From Microbacterium sp. SORGH_AS_0428 (GTDB lineage Bacteria > Actinomycetota > Actinomycetes > Actinomycetales > Microbacteriaceae), in NCBI RefSeq assembly GCF_031453615.1, contig NZ_JAVIZT010000001.1, forward strand, positions 930,001 through 994,000: 64,000 bases of DNA, given 5' to 3'. The notes below the pieces were generated by a model. It saw only the letters and a program-made list of their open reading frames with translations. It made no database searches and had not been told where the DNA came from. Both the position numbers and the translations under genes were made by a program. Every line of letters starts with the position of its first letter. The first letter of the stretch is position 1. Below, piece by piece: positions 51,852-60,185 of the stretch.

Positions 51852-52504
51852 TTCTTGCTCCTGGGTGCTGACGGGGCGATGCCCCGTTCCTTCGCGTAGT
51901 CGGCGAGCAGGTCACGAAGCATGCGCCGGCCTCGGTGCAGGCGGCTCATGACCGTGCCGATAGGGGTCTTCATGATGTCGGCGATCTCCTGGTAGGCGAA
52001 ACCTTCGACGTCGGCGAGGTACACCGCCAGTCGGAAGTCCTCGGGGATCGATTGCAGCGCCTCTTTGACGATCGACGCAGGCATATGATCGATCGCCTCC
52101 GCCTCGGCCGAACGGGTGCTGGTGGCGGTGGTCGACTCTGCGCCGCCGAGCTGCCAGTCCTCGAGATCGTCGATGGCGCCCTGATAGGGCTCGCGCTGCT
52201 TCTTGCGATACACGTTGATGTACGTGTTCGTGAGGATGCGGTACAGCCACGCCTTGAGGTTCGTACCCTGCGTGAACGTCGCCCACGAGGAGAACGCCTT
52301 GACGAAGGTCTCCTGCACGAGATCGGCTGCGTCCGAGGGGTTGCGCGTCATGCGCATCGCCGCCGCGTACAGCTGGTCCATGAACGGCAGCGCCTGCTCC
52401 TCGAACTGAGAGCGGGTGTCCACGGCAGAGCTAGTGTCGTCCATCGTGGGCAATCCTACGCGTTGCCCACGAGCGACCTTCGGGCGCTCGAGCACGGCAT
52501 TCAT
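51848..52504 (-). CDS. sigR: ECF sigma factor, thiol-oxidative stress (SigR type)
   Basis: A 218-aa group-4 sigma factor. Region 2 contains [20 protein letters not shown] and [20 protein letters not shown]; region 4 contains [20 protein letters not shown] and [20 protein letters not shown]. These stretches are characteristic of SigR/SigH, which controls thiol and mycothiol homeostasis. The ATG at 52504 has GAAGGAAGG upstream; an in-frame ATG in [10 protein letters not shown] is a later alternative. rsrA follows with an overlap. A sigma-R-type promoter precedes it. Confidence 0.95.
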   Translation of the reverse strand: MNAVLERPKVARGQRVGLPTMDDTSSAVDTRSQFEEQALPFMDQLYAAAMRMTRNPSDAADLVQETFVKAFSSWATFTQGTNLKAWLYRILTNTYINVYRKKQREPYQGAIDDLEDWQLGGAESTTATSTRSAEAEAIDHMPASIVKEALQSIPEDFRLAVYLADVEGFAYQEIADIMKTPIGTVMSRLHRGRRMLRDLLADYAKERGIAPSAPRSKK

Positions 52505-52541
52505 ACGCGTCCTTCCTTCACCGTCGATCGGAACGGTTCAG

Positions 52542-52547
52542 TAGGGT
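52542..52547 (+). promoter_or_regulatory. -10 box, leaderless start of aroA
   Basis: TAGGGT followed by 7 bases and the ATG at 52555. It lies next to the -10 element of the opposing sigR promoter. Confidence 0.55.
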
Positions 52548-52549
52548 GG

Positions 52550-52576
52550 AACCGATGAGCGACGAGCGCTATTCCC
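52550..52576 (-). promoter_or_regulatory. Sigma-R-type promoter of sigR-rsrA
   Basis: On the minus strand GGGAAT (52576-52571), 18 bases, then GTT (52552-52550). This matches the known sigma-R/SigH promoter form GGGAAT-N18/19-GTT. The -10 is about 46 bases upstream of the sigR ATG, and the -35 lies inside the first codons of aroA. It implies autoregulation of sigR. Confidence 0.72.
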
Positions 52577-53883
52577 CCGATCTCGCCGGCTGGGCCGCAC
52601 CGAGCGCGTCTGCGGCGGTGCGGGCGATCGTCCATGTGCCCGGCTCCAAGTCGCTGACCAACCGCGAACTGGTCCTCGCAGCCCTGGCCGACGGCCCCGG
52701 CATCCTGCGCGCACCGCTGCACTCCGACGACTCGGCGCGGATGCTCGACGCCCTCGCGGCCCTTGGTGTGGGCATCGAGCGACTCGAGGGGTCGGGCCCC
52801 TTCGGCGACGACCTGAGGATCACGCCCGCCACCACCGCTCCCGCCGACGTCGTGGTCGACTGCGGCCAGGCAGGCACCGTCATGCGCTTCGTGACCCCGA
52901 TGGCCGGCTTCGCGCGGGGCGACGTGACCGTGACCGCCCATGAGAGCGCGCTGCACCGTCCGATGGGCGAGATGATCCGAACGCTGCGCGAGGTCGGCGT
53001 CGACATCGATGACGCCGGCACATGGTCCCTTCCCTTCCTGGTCCGCGGGCGCGGGCATGTGCGCGGCGGCGAGGTGACGATCGATGCGAGCGCGTCGAGC
53101 CAGTTCGTCTCCGGCCTCCTGCTGTCGGCGGCACGCTTCGACGTGGGGCTCCACCTGCGCCACGAGGGGGCGCGTCTGCCCTCGATCCCCCACATCGACA
53201 TGACCGTGGAGTCGCTCGCGCACCGCGGCGTGCACGTGGAGCGCCCGGCACCGGGCGAGTGGATCGTCCCTCCCGGACCGATCCGCGCGAAGGACATCGC
53301 GATCGAACCCGACCTCTCCAACGCGGCTCCGTTCCTCGCGGCCGCACTGATCACCGGCGGCGAGGTCACTGTCGGCGGATGGCCCGCGCATTCGACGCAG
53401 CCGGGCGCTCAGCTGCCCGAGCTGCTGGCAGCGTTCGGCGCACGGAGCAGTCGCCGTCACGGCAGCCTGACGATCACCGGCGGCGATGCCATCACTGGCG
53501 TCGACCTCGATCTCTCGCCGGTGGGAGAGCTCGCCCCCACGTTGGTCGGACTCGCACTCCTGGCGGATGCGCCCTCCACCTTCGTCGGCATCGGTCACCT
53601 GCGCGGCCACGAGACCGATCGCCTGGCTGCGCTCGTCCACAACGTCCGCGCTCTGGGCGGCGAGGCGGAGGAGCTCGAAGACGGCATCCGCGTCGTCCCC
53701 CGCCCCCTCTCCGGAGGGATGTGGCGCGCGTTCCATGATCACCGGATGGCCACCACCGGCGCGGTGGTCGGACTGGCCGTGCCGGGCGTCGTCGTGGACG
53801 ACATCGGCACGACGGCGAAGACCATGCCGGAGTTTCCCGAGCTGTGGGACCGCATGCTCGCGGGCACGGAGTCCGCCGGGTGA
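52555..53883 (+). CDS. aroA: 3-phosphoshikimate 1-carboxyvinyltransferase (EPSP synthase)
   Basis: A 442-aa shikimate-pathway enzyme that joins PEP to shikimate-3-phosphate. Key blocks are VPGSKSLTNRELVLAALADG, CGQAGTVMRFVTPMAGFARG, DASASSQFVSGLLLSAARF, and the C-terminal HDHRMATTGAVVGLAVPGVV with DIGTTAKTMPEFPELW. The length is normal. The ATG at 52555 is leaderless; an upstream GAACCGATG reading would add three residues only. The stop overlaps rsgA. The start codons share DNA with the sigR promoter. Confidence 0.97.
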   Translation: MSDERYSPDLAGWAAPSASAAVRAIVHVPGSKSLTNRELVLAALADGPGILRAPLHSDDSARMLDALAALGVGIERLEGSGPFGDDLRITPATTAPADVVVDCGQAGTVMRFVTPMAGFARGDVTVTAHESALHRPMGEMIRTLREVGVDIDDAGTWSLPFLVRGRGHVRGGEVTIDASASSQFVSGLLLSAARFDVGLHLRHEGARLPSIPHIDMTVESLAHRGVHVERPAPGEWIVPPGPIRAKDIAIEPDLSNAAPFLAAALITGGEVTVGGWPAHSTQPGAQLPELLAAFGARSSRRHGSLTITGGDAITGVDLDLSPVGELAPTLVGLALLADAPSTFVGIGHLRGHETDRLAALVHNVRALGGEAEELEDGIRVVPRPLSGGMWRAFHDHRMATTGAVVGLAVPGVVVDDIGTTAKTMPEFPELWDRMLAGTESAG

Positions 53884-54923
53884 GCTGGCTGCCGCCGGAC
53901 GACGACGAGGACGACCTCGCCTACGACGAGTCCGCCTTCCGGGCGCGCCCGAACCCCAAAGCGAACAAGCCGCGCACCAAGCGCAGGCCGGCCCATGCCG
54001 ACGCGCGCATCGCACGCGTCCTCGGCGTGGACCGCGGGCGCTACCAGGTGCTCGTGGACGAAGACGAGCCCACCGAGCGCGAGATCGTGGCCACTCGCGC
54101 GCGGGAGCTGCGGCGCACCCCGATCGTCACGGGCGACCGCGCCCGCGTGGTCGGGGACGTGAGCGGCACCGAGGGCACGCTCTCCCGCATCGTGGGCATC
54201 GAGGATCGCACCACCCTCCTCCGGCGCAGCGCCGACGACACCGACCAGGTGGAGCGCGTCGTGGTCGCCAACGCCGACCAGATGCTCGTCGTCGTGGCCG
54301 CGGCAGACCCGGAGCCGCGAGCACGCCTGGTCGACCGCTATCTGATCGCCGCGCTCGACGCCGGGATCCGCCCGCTTCTCGTGGTGACCAAGACCGATCT
54401 CGCCGACCCGGCGCCGTTCCTGTCGCACTTCGACGGCATCGACATCGAGGTCTTCACGAGCGCTCGCGGCGAGATGCCGGTCGAACGCATCGGCGCCGCG
54501 CTGATCGGACACTCCACCGTCTTCGTCGGACATTCCGGCGTCGGCAAGTCGACCCTCGTGAATGCGCTCGTGCCGGGCGCCGGGCGCGCGACCGGCCACG
54601 TCAACGAGGTCACCGGGCGCGGGCGCCACACCTCGAGCTCGACGGTGTCGCTGCGCTACCGAGGCGATGGGGGCTCCGGCTGGGTGATCGACACCCCGGG
54701 CGTGCGCTCCTTCGGGCTGGGTCACGTGGACCCCGCGAACATCCTGCGCGCCTTCACCGACCTGGCCACGATCGCCGAGGACTGCCCGCGCGGCTGCACC
54801 CACCTGCCCGACGCCCCGGACTGCGCGATCATCGCCGCGGTGGCAGAGGGCAGGCTGGGCCCGAGCGGTGCGGCGCGCTTGGACTCTCTGCAGCGCCTGC
54901 TGACCACGTTCGGGGGTCGCTGA
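53880..54923 (+). CDS. rsgA: Ribosome small-subunit GTPase
   Basis: A 347-aa circularly permuted GTPase that helps mature the 30S subunit. An OB-like domain comes first, then permuted G motifs: G4 VVTKTDL, G1 VGHSGVGKSTLVNALVPG, G2 region GRGRHTSSST, and G3 VIDTPGVRSFGL. A C-terminal zinc motif CPRGCTHLPDAPDC follows. The GTG start overlaps the aroA stop (GTGA). The N-terminal region is acidic then Lys/Arg-rich (about 1-45). Confidence 0.96.
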   Translation: MSWLPPDDDEDDLAYDESAFRARPNPKANKPRTKRRPAHADARIARVLGVDRGRYQVLVDEDEPTEREIVATRARELRRTPIVTGDRARVVGDVSGTEGTLSRIVGIEDRTTLLRRSADDTDQVERVVVANADQMLVVVAAADPEPRARLVDRYLIAALDAGIRPLLVVTKTDLADPAPFLSHFDGIDIEVFTSARGEMPVERIGAALIGHSTVFVGHSGVGKSTLVNALVPGAGRATGHVNEVTGRGRHTSSSTVSLRYRGDGGSGWVIDTPGVRSFGLGHVDPANILRAFTDLATIAEDCPRGCTHLPDAPDCAIIAAVAEGRLGPSGAARLDSLQRLLTTFGGR

Positions 54924-54928
54924 GCGCC

Positions 54929-54934
54929 TACGCT
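54929..54934 (+). promoter_or_regulatory. -10 box, leaderless start of bcp
   Basis: TACGCT followed by 6 bases and the ATG at 54941. Confidence 0.6.
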
Positions 54935-54940
54935 GGAGTC

Positions 54941-55411
54941 ATGACTCAGCTGCAGCCCGGCGACATCGCCCCCGACTTCACGCTCCACGACCAGGACGGC
55001 GACGCCGTCTCGCTCGAGGGGTTCCGCGGCCGGCCCGTCATCCTCTACTTCTACCCCGCGGCCATGACGCCGGGGTGCACGACCCAGGCGTGCGACTTCC
55101 GCGACAGCCTCTCCTCCCTCACCGCCGCCGGGTACACCGTGCTCGGCGTCTCACGGGACTCATCCGAGAAGCTCCGCACGTTCCGTGAGCGCGACGGCCT
55201 CACCTTCCCGCTGCTTTCCGACCCCGACCACGCGGTGCACGATGCCTACGGCGCGTGGGGCGAGAAGACGAACTACGGCAAGACCGTCGAGGGCGTGCTC
55301 CGCTCGACGTTCGTGATCGACGCGGACGGACGCATCGAGCAGGCGCTCTACAACGTCAAGGCGACCGGTCACGTCGCCCGACTGCGCAAGCTCCTCGGTA
55401 TCGAGGGCTGA
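54941..55411 (+). CDS. bcp: Peroxiredoxin (BCP/PrxQ type)
   Basis: A 156-aa thiol peroxidase. MTQLQPGDIAPDFTLHDQDG opens the thioredoxin fold, and YFYPAAMTPGCTTQACDFRD holds the peroxidatic Cys and the resolving Cys five residues later, as in PrxQ. KTVEGVLRSTFVIDADGRIE is also typical. It reduces hydroperoxides using thioredoxin or mycoredoxin. The start is leaderless with its own promoter, although rsgA ends only 17 bases upstream. Confidence 0.94.
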   Translation: MTQLQPGDIAPDFTLHDQDGDAVSLEGFRGRPVILYFYPAAMTPGCTTQACDFRDSLSSLTAAGYTVLGVSRDSSEKLRTFRERDGLTFPLLSDPDHAVHDAYGAWGEKTNYGKTVEGVLRSTFVIDADGRIEQALYNVKATGHVARLRKLLGIEG

Positions 55412-55417
55412 TAAGGA

Positions 55418-55807
55418 TCAGTCCTCGCGTCGGGCGCCCTGAGCCGCCCGACGCGCCGCCGAGATCAGAAGAACGAGCACGATCAACGCGGGAACGCCCA
55501 GCTGGAGCCCGTTGAGCGGATGCCCGTACGTCCCGGTCACCGCTCCGATCGCGACGGCGAGCACCAGCAGCTGGACCACGATGCCTCCCGAGCGACCGGC
55601 CGATCGACCGCGTGCCGCGGCGACGCCGAAGGCGACGACCAGCGCGGCACCGAGCAGCGTCAGCACGATCAGGGCGATCGCCGTCGCCGGGGACGCCGTG
55701 TCGCCTTGCGCGAGCGCGATGAGCTGCCAGAGGGCCAGCCCCGCGAGCGCGGCGCCCTCGAGGACCACGAGTCCGCCCGCCACGAGGCTCAGCAGGTCGT
55801 TGCGCAT
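55418..55807 (-). CDS. Four-helix membrane protein of unknown function
   Basis: A 129-aa hydrophobic protein starting MRNDLLSLVAGGLVVLEGAA with four predicted membrane helices (about 5-26, 37-60, 73-93, 100-118) and a basic C-terminus. No family was recognised; similar short integral membrane proteins are common in actinobacteria. The ATG at 55807 has GGAG about 6 bases upstream; the longer frame to 55870 lacks one. It converges on bcp with a 6-base gap. Confidence 0.72.
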   Translation of the reverse strand: MRNDLLSLVAGGLVVLEGAALAGLALWQLIALAQGDTASPATAIALIVLTLLGAALVVAFGVAAARGRSAGRSGGIVVQLLVLAVAIGAVTGTYGHPLNGLQLGVPALIVLVLLISAARRAAQGARRED

Positions 55808-55948
55808 GGCATCTCCGGAGTTGTGGGATTGGACAGTATTCGGACGCATGCAGTTGGTGACGGGACACAAAACAACCGGTGAACCCTTGATTCACCCTGG
55901 TCACTGTGGAACGATTGACGACGTCGTGTGCTCCCACAGCGGCGTGGG

Positions 55949-55964
55949 GCGAGCTGAAGCTCGC
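55949..55964 (+). promoter_or_regulatory. Palindrome in the whiB1-like gene's leader region
   Basis: GCGAGCTGAAGCTCGC, a perfect 7-bp inverted repeat with a 2-base centre, 88 bases before the whiB1-like ATG. It could be an operator or a leader hairpin. No clear -10/-35 pair was found in this 245-base gap. Confidence 0.45.
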
Positions 55965-56052
55965 ACATCACACAGGGTACCGGACCCCGATCCGGGCTCT
56001 TTCACAACCCACCCGTTCTGACCTTTTTCCGACGCCTGAGGAGCAACATCAC

Positions 56053-56301
56053 ATGGATTGGCGCGACAAATCAGCCTGCCTGACCGTAGACCCGGAGCTG
56101 TTCTTCCCGGTCGGCAACACCGGTCCGGCAGTCGACCAGATCGAGAAGGCCAAGTCCGTGTGCGCTCGCTGCACCGTCACGGAGATCTGCCTGCAGTACG
56201 CCCTCGAGACCGGCCAGGACTCGGGCGTCTGGGGAGGCCTCTCCGAAGATGAGCGCCGCGCCCTCAAGCGCCGCGCCGCGCGCGCCCGTCGCGCTTCCTG
56301 A
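56053..56301 (+). CDS. whiB1: WhiB1-like iron-sulfur transcriptional regulator
   Basis: An 82-aa WhiB-family regulator. Four cluster cysteines are at 9, 37, 40 and 46 (SACLTVDPE and SVCARCTVTEIC), followed by the GVWGG turn (58-62) and a basic tail KRRAARARRAS. The start MDWRDKSACLTVDPELFFPV and the short length match the WhiB1 branch, an NO-sensitive protein that binds sigma-A. GAGG lies about 10 bases before the ATG and the 245-base upstream gap is long for this window, suggesting complex control. Confidence 0.93.
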   Translation: MDWRDKSACLTVDPELFFPVGNTGPAVDQIEKAKSVCARCTVTEICLQYALETGQDSGVWGGLSEDERRALKRRAARARRAS

Positions 56302-56324
56302 GCGCTCCGACACGCTTTTTACTC

Positions 56325-56371
56325 CGCATCCGCCGTTCCTGCGCTCACAAGCGCTAGGTGCGGCGGATGCG
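56325..56371. terminator. Long hairpin between convergent whiB1-like and sensor-kinase genes
   Basis: An 11-bp perfect outer stem (CGCATCCGCCG at 56325-56335 with its complement at 56361-56371) and an inner GCGCT/AGCGC hairpin. A short T run (GCTTTTTAC) precedes it. It probably terminates both transcripts. Confidence 0.6.
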
Positions 56372-56377
56372 TCGTTC

Positions 56378-57871
56378 TCACACCTCGCCGCGGTCGATGT
56401 AGCGCAGCGGGATGTCGATCGTCACCTCGGTGCCCCGGCCCATGATCGTGTGCCAGTCGATCGTGCCGCCCAGCTCTCCCTGGATCAGGGTGCGCACGAT
56501 CTGCGTGCCCAGGCCGCGGCCCACTTGACCCTCGGGCAGGCCCACGCCGGTATCACGGACCCGGACCTCGAGATTGTCCTCGGAACGCTCCGCAGCGATC
56601 TCCACCTCGCCCTCCTGCCCCGCGAGGCCGTGCTCGACGGCGTTGGTGACGAGTTCGGTCAGGGCGAGCGCGAGCGGCGTCGCGTACTCGCTGGGCAGCG
56701 TTCCGAACGAACCGGTCTTGCGGGTGCGAGCCCGCGTCGTGGGCGCGGCCGCCACCTCGGCGACGAGCTTCAGCACGCGCGAGAAGACCTCGTCGAAGTC
56801 GACGTTCTGGGTAAGCCCCTCCGAGAGCGTGTCGTGCACCACGGCGATCGCCGACACGCGCCGCGTGGCGTGCGTGAGGGCGTCGCGGGCCTCGTCCGAG
56901 TGCGTGCGGCGAGCCTGGATCCGCAGCAGTGAGGCGACGGTCTGCAGGTTGTTCTTGACCCGGTGATGGATCTCACGGATCGTGGCGTCCTTGGTGATCA
57001 GCTCCTGGTCGCGGTGGCGCAACTCGGTCACGTCGCGACACAGCACGATCGCGCCGATGCGGTTGCCGTGGTCGCGCAGCGGAATGGCCCGCAGCGCCAC
57101 CGTGACACCCCTGGCCTCGATGTCCACGCGCCACGGCGCGCGGCCCGTGGCGACGACGGGCAGCGACTCGTCGAACTGCCGCTTCTCGGGGAGGATCTGC
57201 GTGATGACCTCCACGAGCGGCTCACCCTCGAGCTCGTCCTCGAATCCCATCCGGTAGAACGCGGAGAGCGCGTTCGGGCTCGCGAACGTCGTGAGTCCGT
57301 CCACGTCGATCCGGATGAGGCCGTCGGACGCGCGGGGCGCGCCGCGGCGCGGCGACGCGGGTGCGGCGACATCGGGGAACTCGCCCGTCGCCACCATTCC
57401 GAACAGGTCGTCTGCGCAGTCGTTGAAGGTGATCTGCTGACGCGACGGCGTCCGAGCCTCTCCGAGGTTCGTATGACGCGTGAGGACGCCGAGGACACGG
57501 GCGTGCGAGTCCGCCCCCGAGCGAGCACGGACGACGGGCACGGCGCGCACGCGCGTGGGGGTCTCCTCGAACCAGTCCGGCGACGCGGAATCCACGATGC
57601 GACCGGTGCTGAAGGCCTCGCGCACCTGGGCACGCCACTGCGGCCGGACGCGGTCGCCCACGATGTCGCGGTAGAAGAGCGTCGCTGCGCCCGAGGGACG
57701 CGTGTGCGCGACGGCGATGAAGGAGTCGTCCTCGGTGGGCACCCACAGCACGATGTCCGCGAAGGCGAGATCCGCGAGCAGCTGCCCGTCCCCGGCCAGC
57801 CGGTGCAGCCACTCCACATCGGCGGGATCGGAGAAGCCGTGCGCGTAGACGAGATCGCTGAGGGTCGACAC
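56378..57871 (-). CDS. pdtaS: PdtaS-like sensor histidine kinase
   Basis: A 497-aa cytoplasmic kinase: N-terminal GAF-type domain (about 1-160), PAS domain (about 185-290, SPNALSAFYRMGFEDELEGE), then the HisKA_2 motif EIHHRVKNNLQTVASLLRIQ with the phosphorylated His, and an HATPase domain (ALTELVTNAVEHGL, DTGVGLPEGQVGRGLGTQIV). No membrane helix. This is the PdtaS type, which signals to the RNA-binding antiterminator PdtaR; PdtaR is not in the window. GTG start with TAGGGT 6 bases upstream. Confidence 0.93.
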   Translation of the reverse strand: MSTLSDLVYAHGFSDPADVEWLHRLAGDGQLLADLAFADIVLWVPTEDDSFIAVAHTRPSGAATLFYRDIVGDRVRPQWRAQVREAFSTGRIVDSASPDWFEETPTRVRAVPVVRARSGADSHARVLGVLTRHTNLGEARTPSRQQITFNDCADDLFGMVATGEFPDVAAPASPRRGAPRASDGLIRIDVDGLTTFASPNALSAFYRMGFEDELEGEPLVEVITQILPEKRQFDESLPVVATGRAPWRVDIEARGVTVALRAIPLRDHGNRIGAIVLCRDVTELRHRDQELITKDATIREIHHRVKNNLQTVASLLRIQARRTHSDEARDALTHATRRVSAIAVVHDTLSEGLTQNVDFDEVFSRVLKLVAEVAAAPTTRARTRKTGSFGTLPSEYATPLALALTELVTNAVEHGLAGQEGEVEIAAERSEDNLEVRVRDTGVGLPEGQVGRGLGTQIVRTLIQGELGGTIDWHTIMGRGTEVTIDIPLRYIDRGEV

Positions 57872-57877
57872 CCCTCC

Positions 57878-57883
57878 ACCCTA
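57878..57883 (-). promoter_or_regulatory. -10 box of the PdtaS-like gene
   Basis: TAGGGT on the minus strand, 6 bases before the GTG at 57871. It overlaps the 3' end of the upstream ATPase gene (stop at 57881). The 6-base spacer GGAGGG also resembles a Shine-Dalgarno, so the start may use either mode. Confidence 0.5.
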
Positions 57884-59161
57884 TGCGGAGGCGGCCCACG
57901 GTTCGTGCGGGCTCCGGCTGCCGCGGCGTTCGCGTCGGGTGGTCGCGACCGGCATCGGGGGCAGCAGCGCCTCCCCGACGATGCGCCGGATGGCGGACAC
58001 CATCGCGGACCTCCCGGCCACCTCTGCGGCGGGCCGCGCCGCGAGCATCGCCGCATCCGCTGCTCTGCGGTCCTCCGGGACGAACCACATCTCGCGGATG
58101 TCCGCATATCGCTCCAGCGTGCGGCGCAGCTGTCCGCGTGCATCGATGCCGACGCCGCCGCGACGGAGCCGGTTCACGACGACCGTCAGCGGCGTGGACC
58201 CCGCGATCGCCCGCAGCTCCGCCACCGATCGCAGGAAGCGCGCGACGGAGACGGGGTCGGCGGCGAGAACCGCCACGATGTGATCGGCGGTCTCGAGCGC
58301 GGCCAGCGTCGCCGCGTTCCGCCGCGGCCCGGCGATCACGTCGCTCACGATCTCTTCGTCGCGCTCCAGCGATGCGGCGACATCCACCACGGTGTGCTCG
58401 GCCCAGCCGGCGCAGGCGGCGAGCGCGGCACGCACGCGCTTCTCACTGAGCTCCGGCCACCGCGACGGGCGGTTGATACCGGTGAGCACGTCCACGTCAG
58501 CGCCGCCGAGAGCCACCGAGATGCGCTGGAGTTCGACCTCGTCCAACGCATCCAGCTCGGCCTGGCGGCATGCGACGGCGAACCCGGGCCCCTCGTCGGG
58601 AAGACCGAGGGCCATCGCCAGCGAGGGGGCGTGGGCGTCCGCGTCGACGAGCGCCACGTGACGACCGCCGCGGGAGAGTTCGGCGGCGAGCCCCACGGCG
58701 ATGGTGGATCGTCCGGGAGCGCCGTGCGGCCCCCAGACGGCGATCAGGCGGGGACCGGCGACGGCGGGCCGGGGACTCACGGCCGACGCGGACGCGGTGG
58801 CGAGGGCGGCCGCCGCATCCCTCGCCGAGCCGGTCACCGGAACAGGAGAGCAGAGCCCGAAGGCTGCCGCCAGACGAGCGGCGCCCGCATCATCGCCGAG
58901 CGGGAGGACGCGCACGCCGCGGGCATCCGCGAGGGCGACGGTGTGAGCGGTCAGCTGGTCGACGCGCGCGGCGAGCACCAGAGTGTCGGCGGCGGCGAGC
59001 AGTGCGTCGAGTTCCGCATCCGGTGCGTGACCGAACGCGACGGTGCCCGCGAACCTGTCCGGAGGATAGATCGCCGCCTCGGCAGCGCCCTCCAGCAGGA
59101 GCTGCTCCCGCAGTTCGAGAGCGAGAGGCCGCGGGAGGACGAGCACCACGCGTGAGATCAC
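57881..59161 (-). CDS. CpaE/MinD-like P-loop ATPase
   Basis: A 426-aa protein. The first 130 residues form a receiver-like region; the rest is a MinD/ParA-type NTPase with the deviant Walker A GPHGAPGRSTIAVGLAAELS, where Arg replaces the usual second Lys, Walker A' VALVDADAHAPSLAMALG, and VVDVAASLERDEE. Similar proteins accompany CpaB/SAF proteins in Tad/Flp pilus loci, but no other pilus gene is nearby. The GTG start overlaps the SAF-gene stop. The role is uncertain. Confidence 0.82.
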   Translation of the reverse strand: MISRVVLVLPRPLALELREQLLLEGAAEAAIYPPDRFAGTVAFGHAPDAELDALLAAADTLVLAARVDQLTAHTVALADARGVRVLPLGDDAGAARLAAAFGLCSPVPVTGSARDAAAALATASASAVSPRPAVAGPRLIAVWGPHGAPGRSTIAVGLAAELSRGGRHVALVDADAHAPSLAMALGLPDEGPGFAVACRQAELDALDEVELQRISVALGGADVDVLTGINRPSRWPELSEKRVRAALAACAGWAEHTVVDVAASLERDEEIVSDVIAGPRRNAATLAALETADHIVAVLAADPVSVARFLRSVAELRAIAGSTPLTVVVNRLRRGGVGIDARGQLRRTLERYADIREMWFVPEDRRAADAAMLAARPAAEVAGRSAMVSAIRRIVGEALLPPMPVATTRRERRGSRSPHEPWAASA

Positions 59162-59784
59162 GAGACCCCCTGCGCGGGGACCACCGACAGCGTCGCCTCA
59201 CCCGCGAGCGCCGCAAGCACGTCCGCCACGGACTCGCGGGGCACGATGAGCTCGACGGAGGGCGCCGTGGTCGCCATCACGGAGTCGCTGCTCGGAAGAG
59301 CCGCGACCGCCGCATCGGCGACAAGGATGCGGGGGGCCTGCCGGATGCCCTCGCCGTCCAGCGGGGCGGCCCAGATCTCCACCGGAGTCCCCACCTCCAC
59401 GGAGGCGGGGATCGCGGTGCTGCTGGGGACGACGATGGTGGTCGTGCGCACCTCGGATGCGGCGCCCACGGCAGCCGCGGGGATGAGCTCGCCCGCGGGG
59501 ATCGTGCGGGTCGCCACGGCGTCGGGCGGCAGGGTGTCCCCCGACGCATAGGCGCCCTCCAGCGACCCCAGCGCGACGTCGACGACGCGCAGCTCCGAGG
59601 GCGAGATGCTCTCACCGGGCACGAGAGTTCGCGTCGCCGCATAGACGGGAACCGTCTGCCGCGACGATGCGACGACGAACCAGACGCCGGCGACGGAGAC
59701 GAGAACGAGCACGACGCCGATCACGAAGCGCGCGTCCGCCCAGAGCGCGCGGGGGCGCTGGCGAGGCGCGACCTGAGCTGTCAT
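59158..59784 (-). CDS. SAF-domain protein (CpaB/RcpC-like)
   Basis: A 208-aa protein with one N-terminal membrane helix (about 24-43) and an extracytoplasmic SAF domain: VYAATRTLVPGESISPSELR, then AVATRTIPAGELIPAAAVG. CpaB/RcpC proteins of this type help assemble Flp pili. Here it is paired with a CpaE-like ATPase only. The ATG at 59784 is used; another ATG at 59793 would add three residues. It is divergent from the HTH gene. Confidence 0.85.
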   Translation of the reverse strand: MTAQVAPRQRPRALWADARFVIGVVLVLVSVAGVWFVVASSRQTVPVYAATRTLVPGESISPSELRVVDVALGSLEGAYASGDTLPPDAVATRTIPAGELIPAAAVGAASEVRTTTIVVPSSTAIPASVEVGTPVEIWAAPLDGEGIRQAPRILVADAAVAALPSSDSVMATTAPSVELIVPRESVADVLAALAGEATLSVVPAQGVS

Positions 59785-59885
59785 GGCGTACATGCTGACC
59801 GAGGCCGGCCAGGGCCGTCGGATCTTATCCACAGCGCGCTTATCCACATGGCGCGCCACCGCGCCGAGGTGTCGGAACGGCACCG

Positions 59886-59891
59886 CATAAT
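59886..59891 (+). promoter_or_regulatory. -10 box, leaderless start of HTH gene
   Basis: CATAAT (one base from TATAAT) followed by 7 bases and the ATG at 59899. Confidence 0.5.
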
Positions 59892-59898
59892 TGAGGAC

Positions 59899-60180
59899 AT
59901 GCCCGACACGACCCCGCCCGAGGGCCGCCTCCTCGCTCCGGCATCCGTTGCCGAGGCGCTGTCGGTGTCGGTCGACGAGGTCATCGCGTTGGTCATGGAG
60001 GGCAGGCTTCGCGGCGTCCGCATCGGCGAGAGCCGCCAGTGGCGCATCGAAGAGGCCAGCGTGTCGGACTATCTGGACGACGAAGCCGAAGACGCCCGCC
60101 GGATGGCGCTGTGGCGGCAGTCGAACGCCGCCAGTTTCCCCGAGCTCTGGGGGCATGGTCGGGTGCGGAATCCCGACTGA
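59899..60180 (+). CDS. Excisionase-family helix-turn-helix protein
   Basis: A 93-aa protein with a MerR/excisionase-type winged helix: LAPASVAEALSVSVDEVIAL, then EGRLRGVRIGESRQWRIEEA and SVSDYLDDEAEDARRMAL. Stand-alone proteins of this type are common chromosomal regulators in actinobacteria, so the name does not imply a phage. It is divergent from the SAF gene and converges on the gene at 60186 with a 5-base gap. Confidence 0.88.
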   Translation: MPDTTPPEGRLLAPASVAEALSVSVDEVIALVMEGRLRGVRIGESRQWRIEEASVSDYLDDEAEDARRMALWRQSNAASFPELWGHGRVRNPD

Positions 60181-60185
60181 ACGCC

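Noticed and set aside
59899..60180. Phage or integrative element suggested by an excisionase-type protein
   Set aside because: No integrase, att-like repeats or phage genes; such HTH proteins are common chromosomal regulators.
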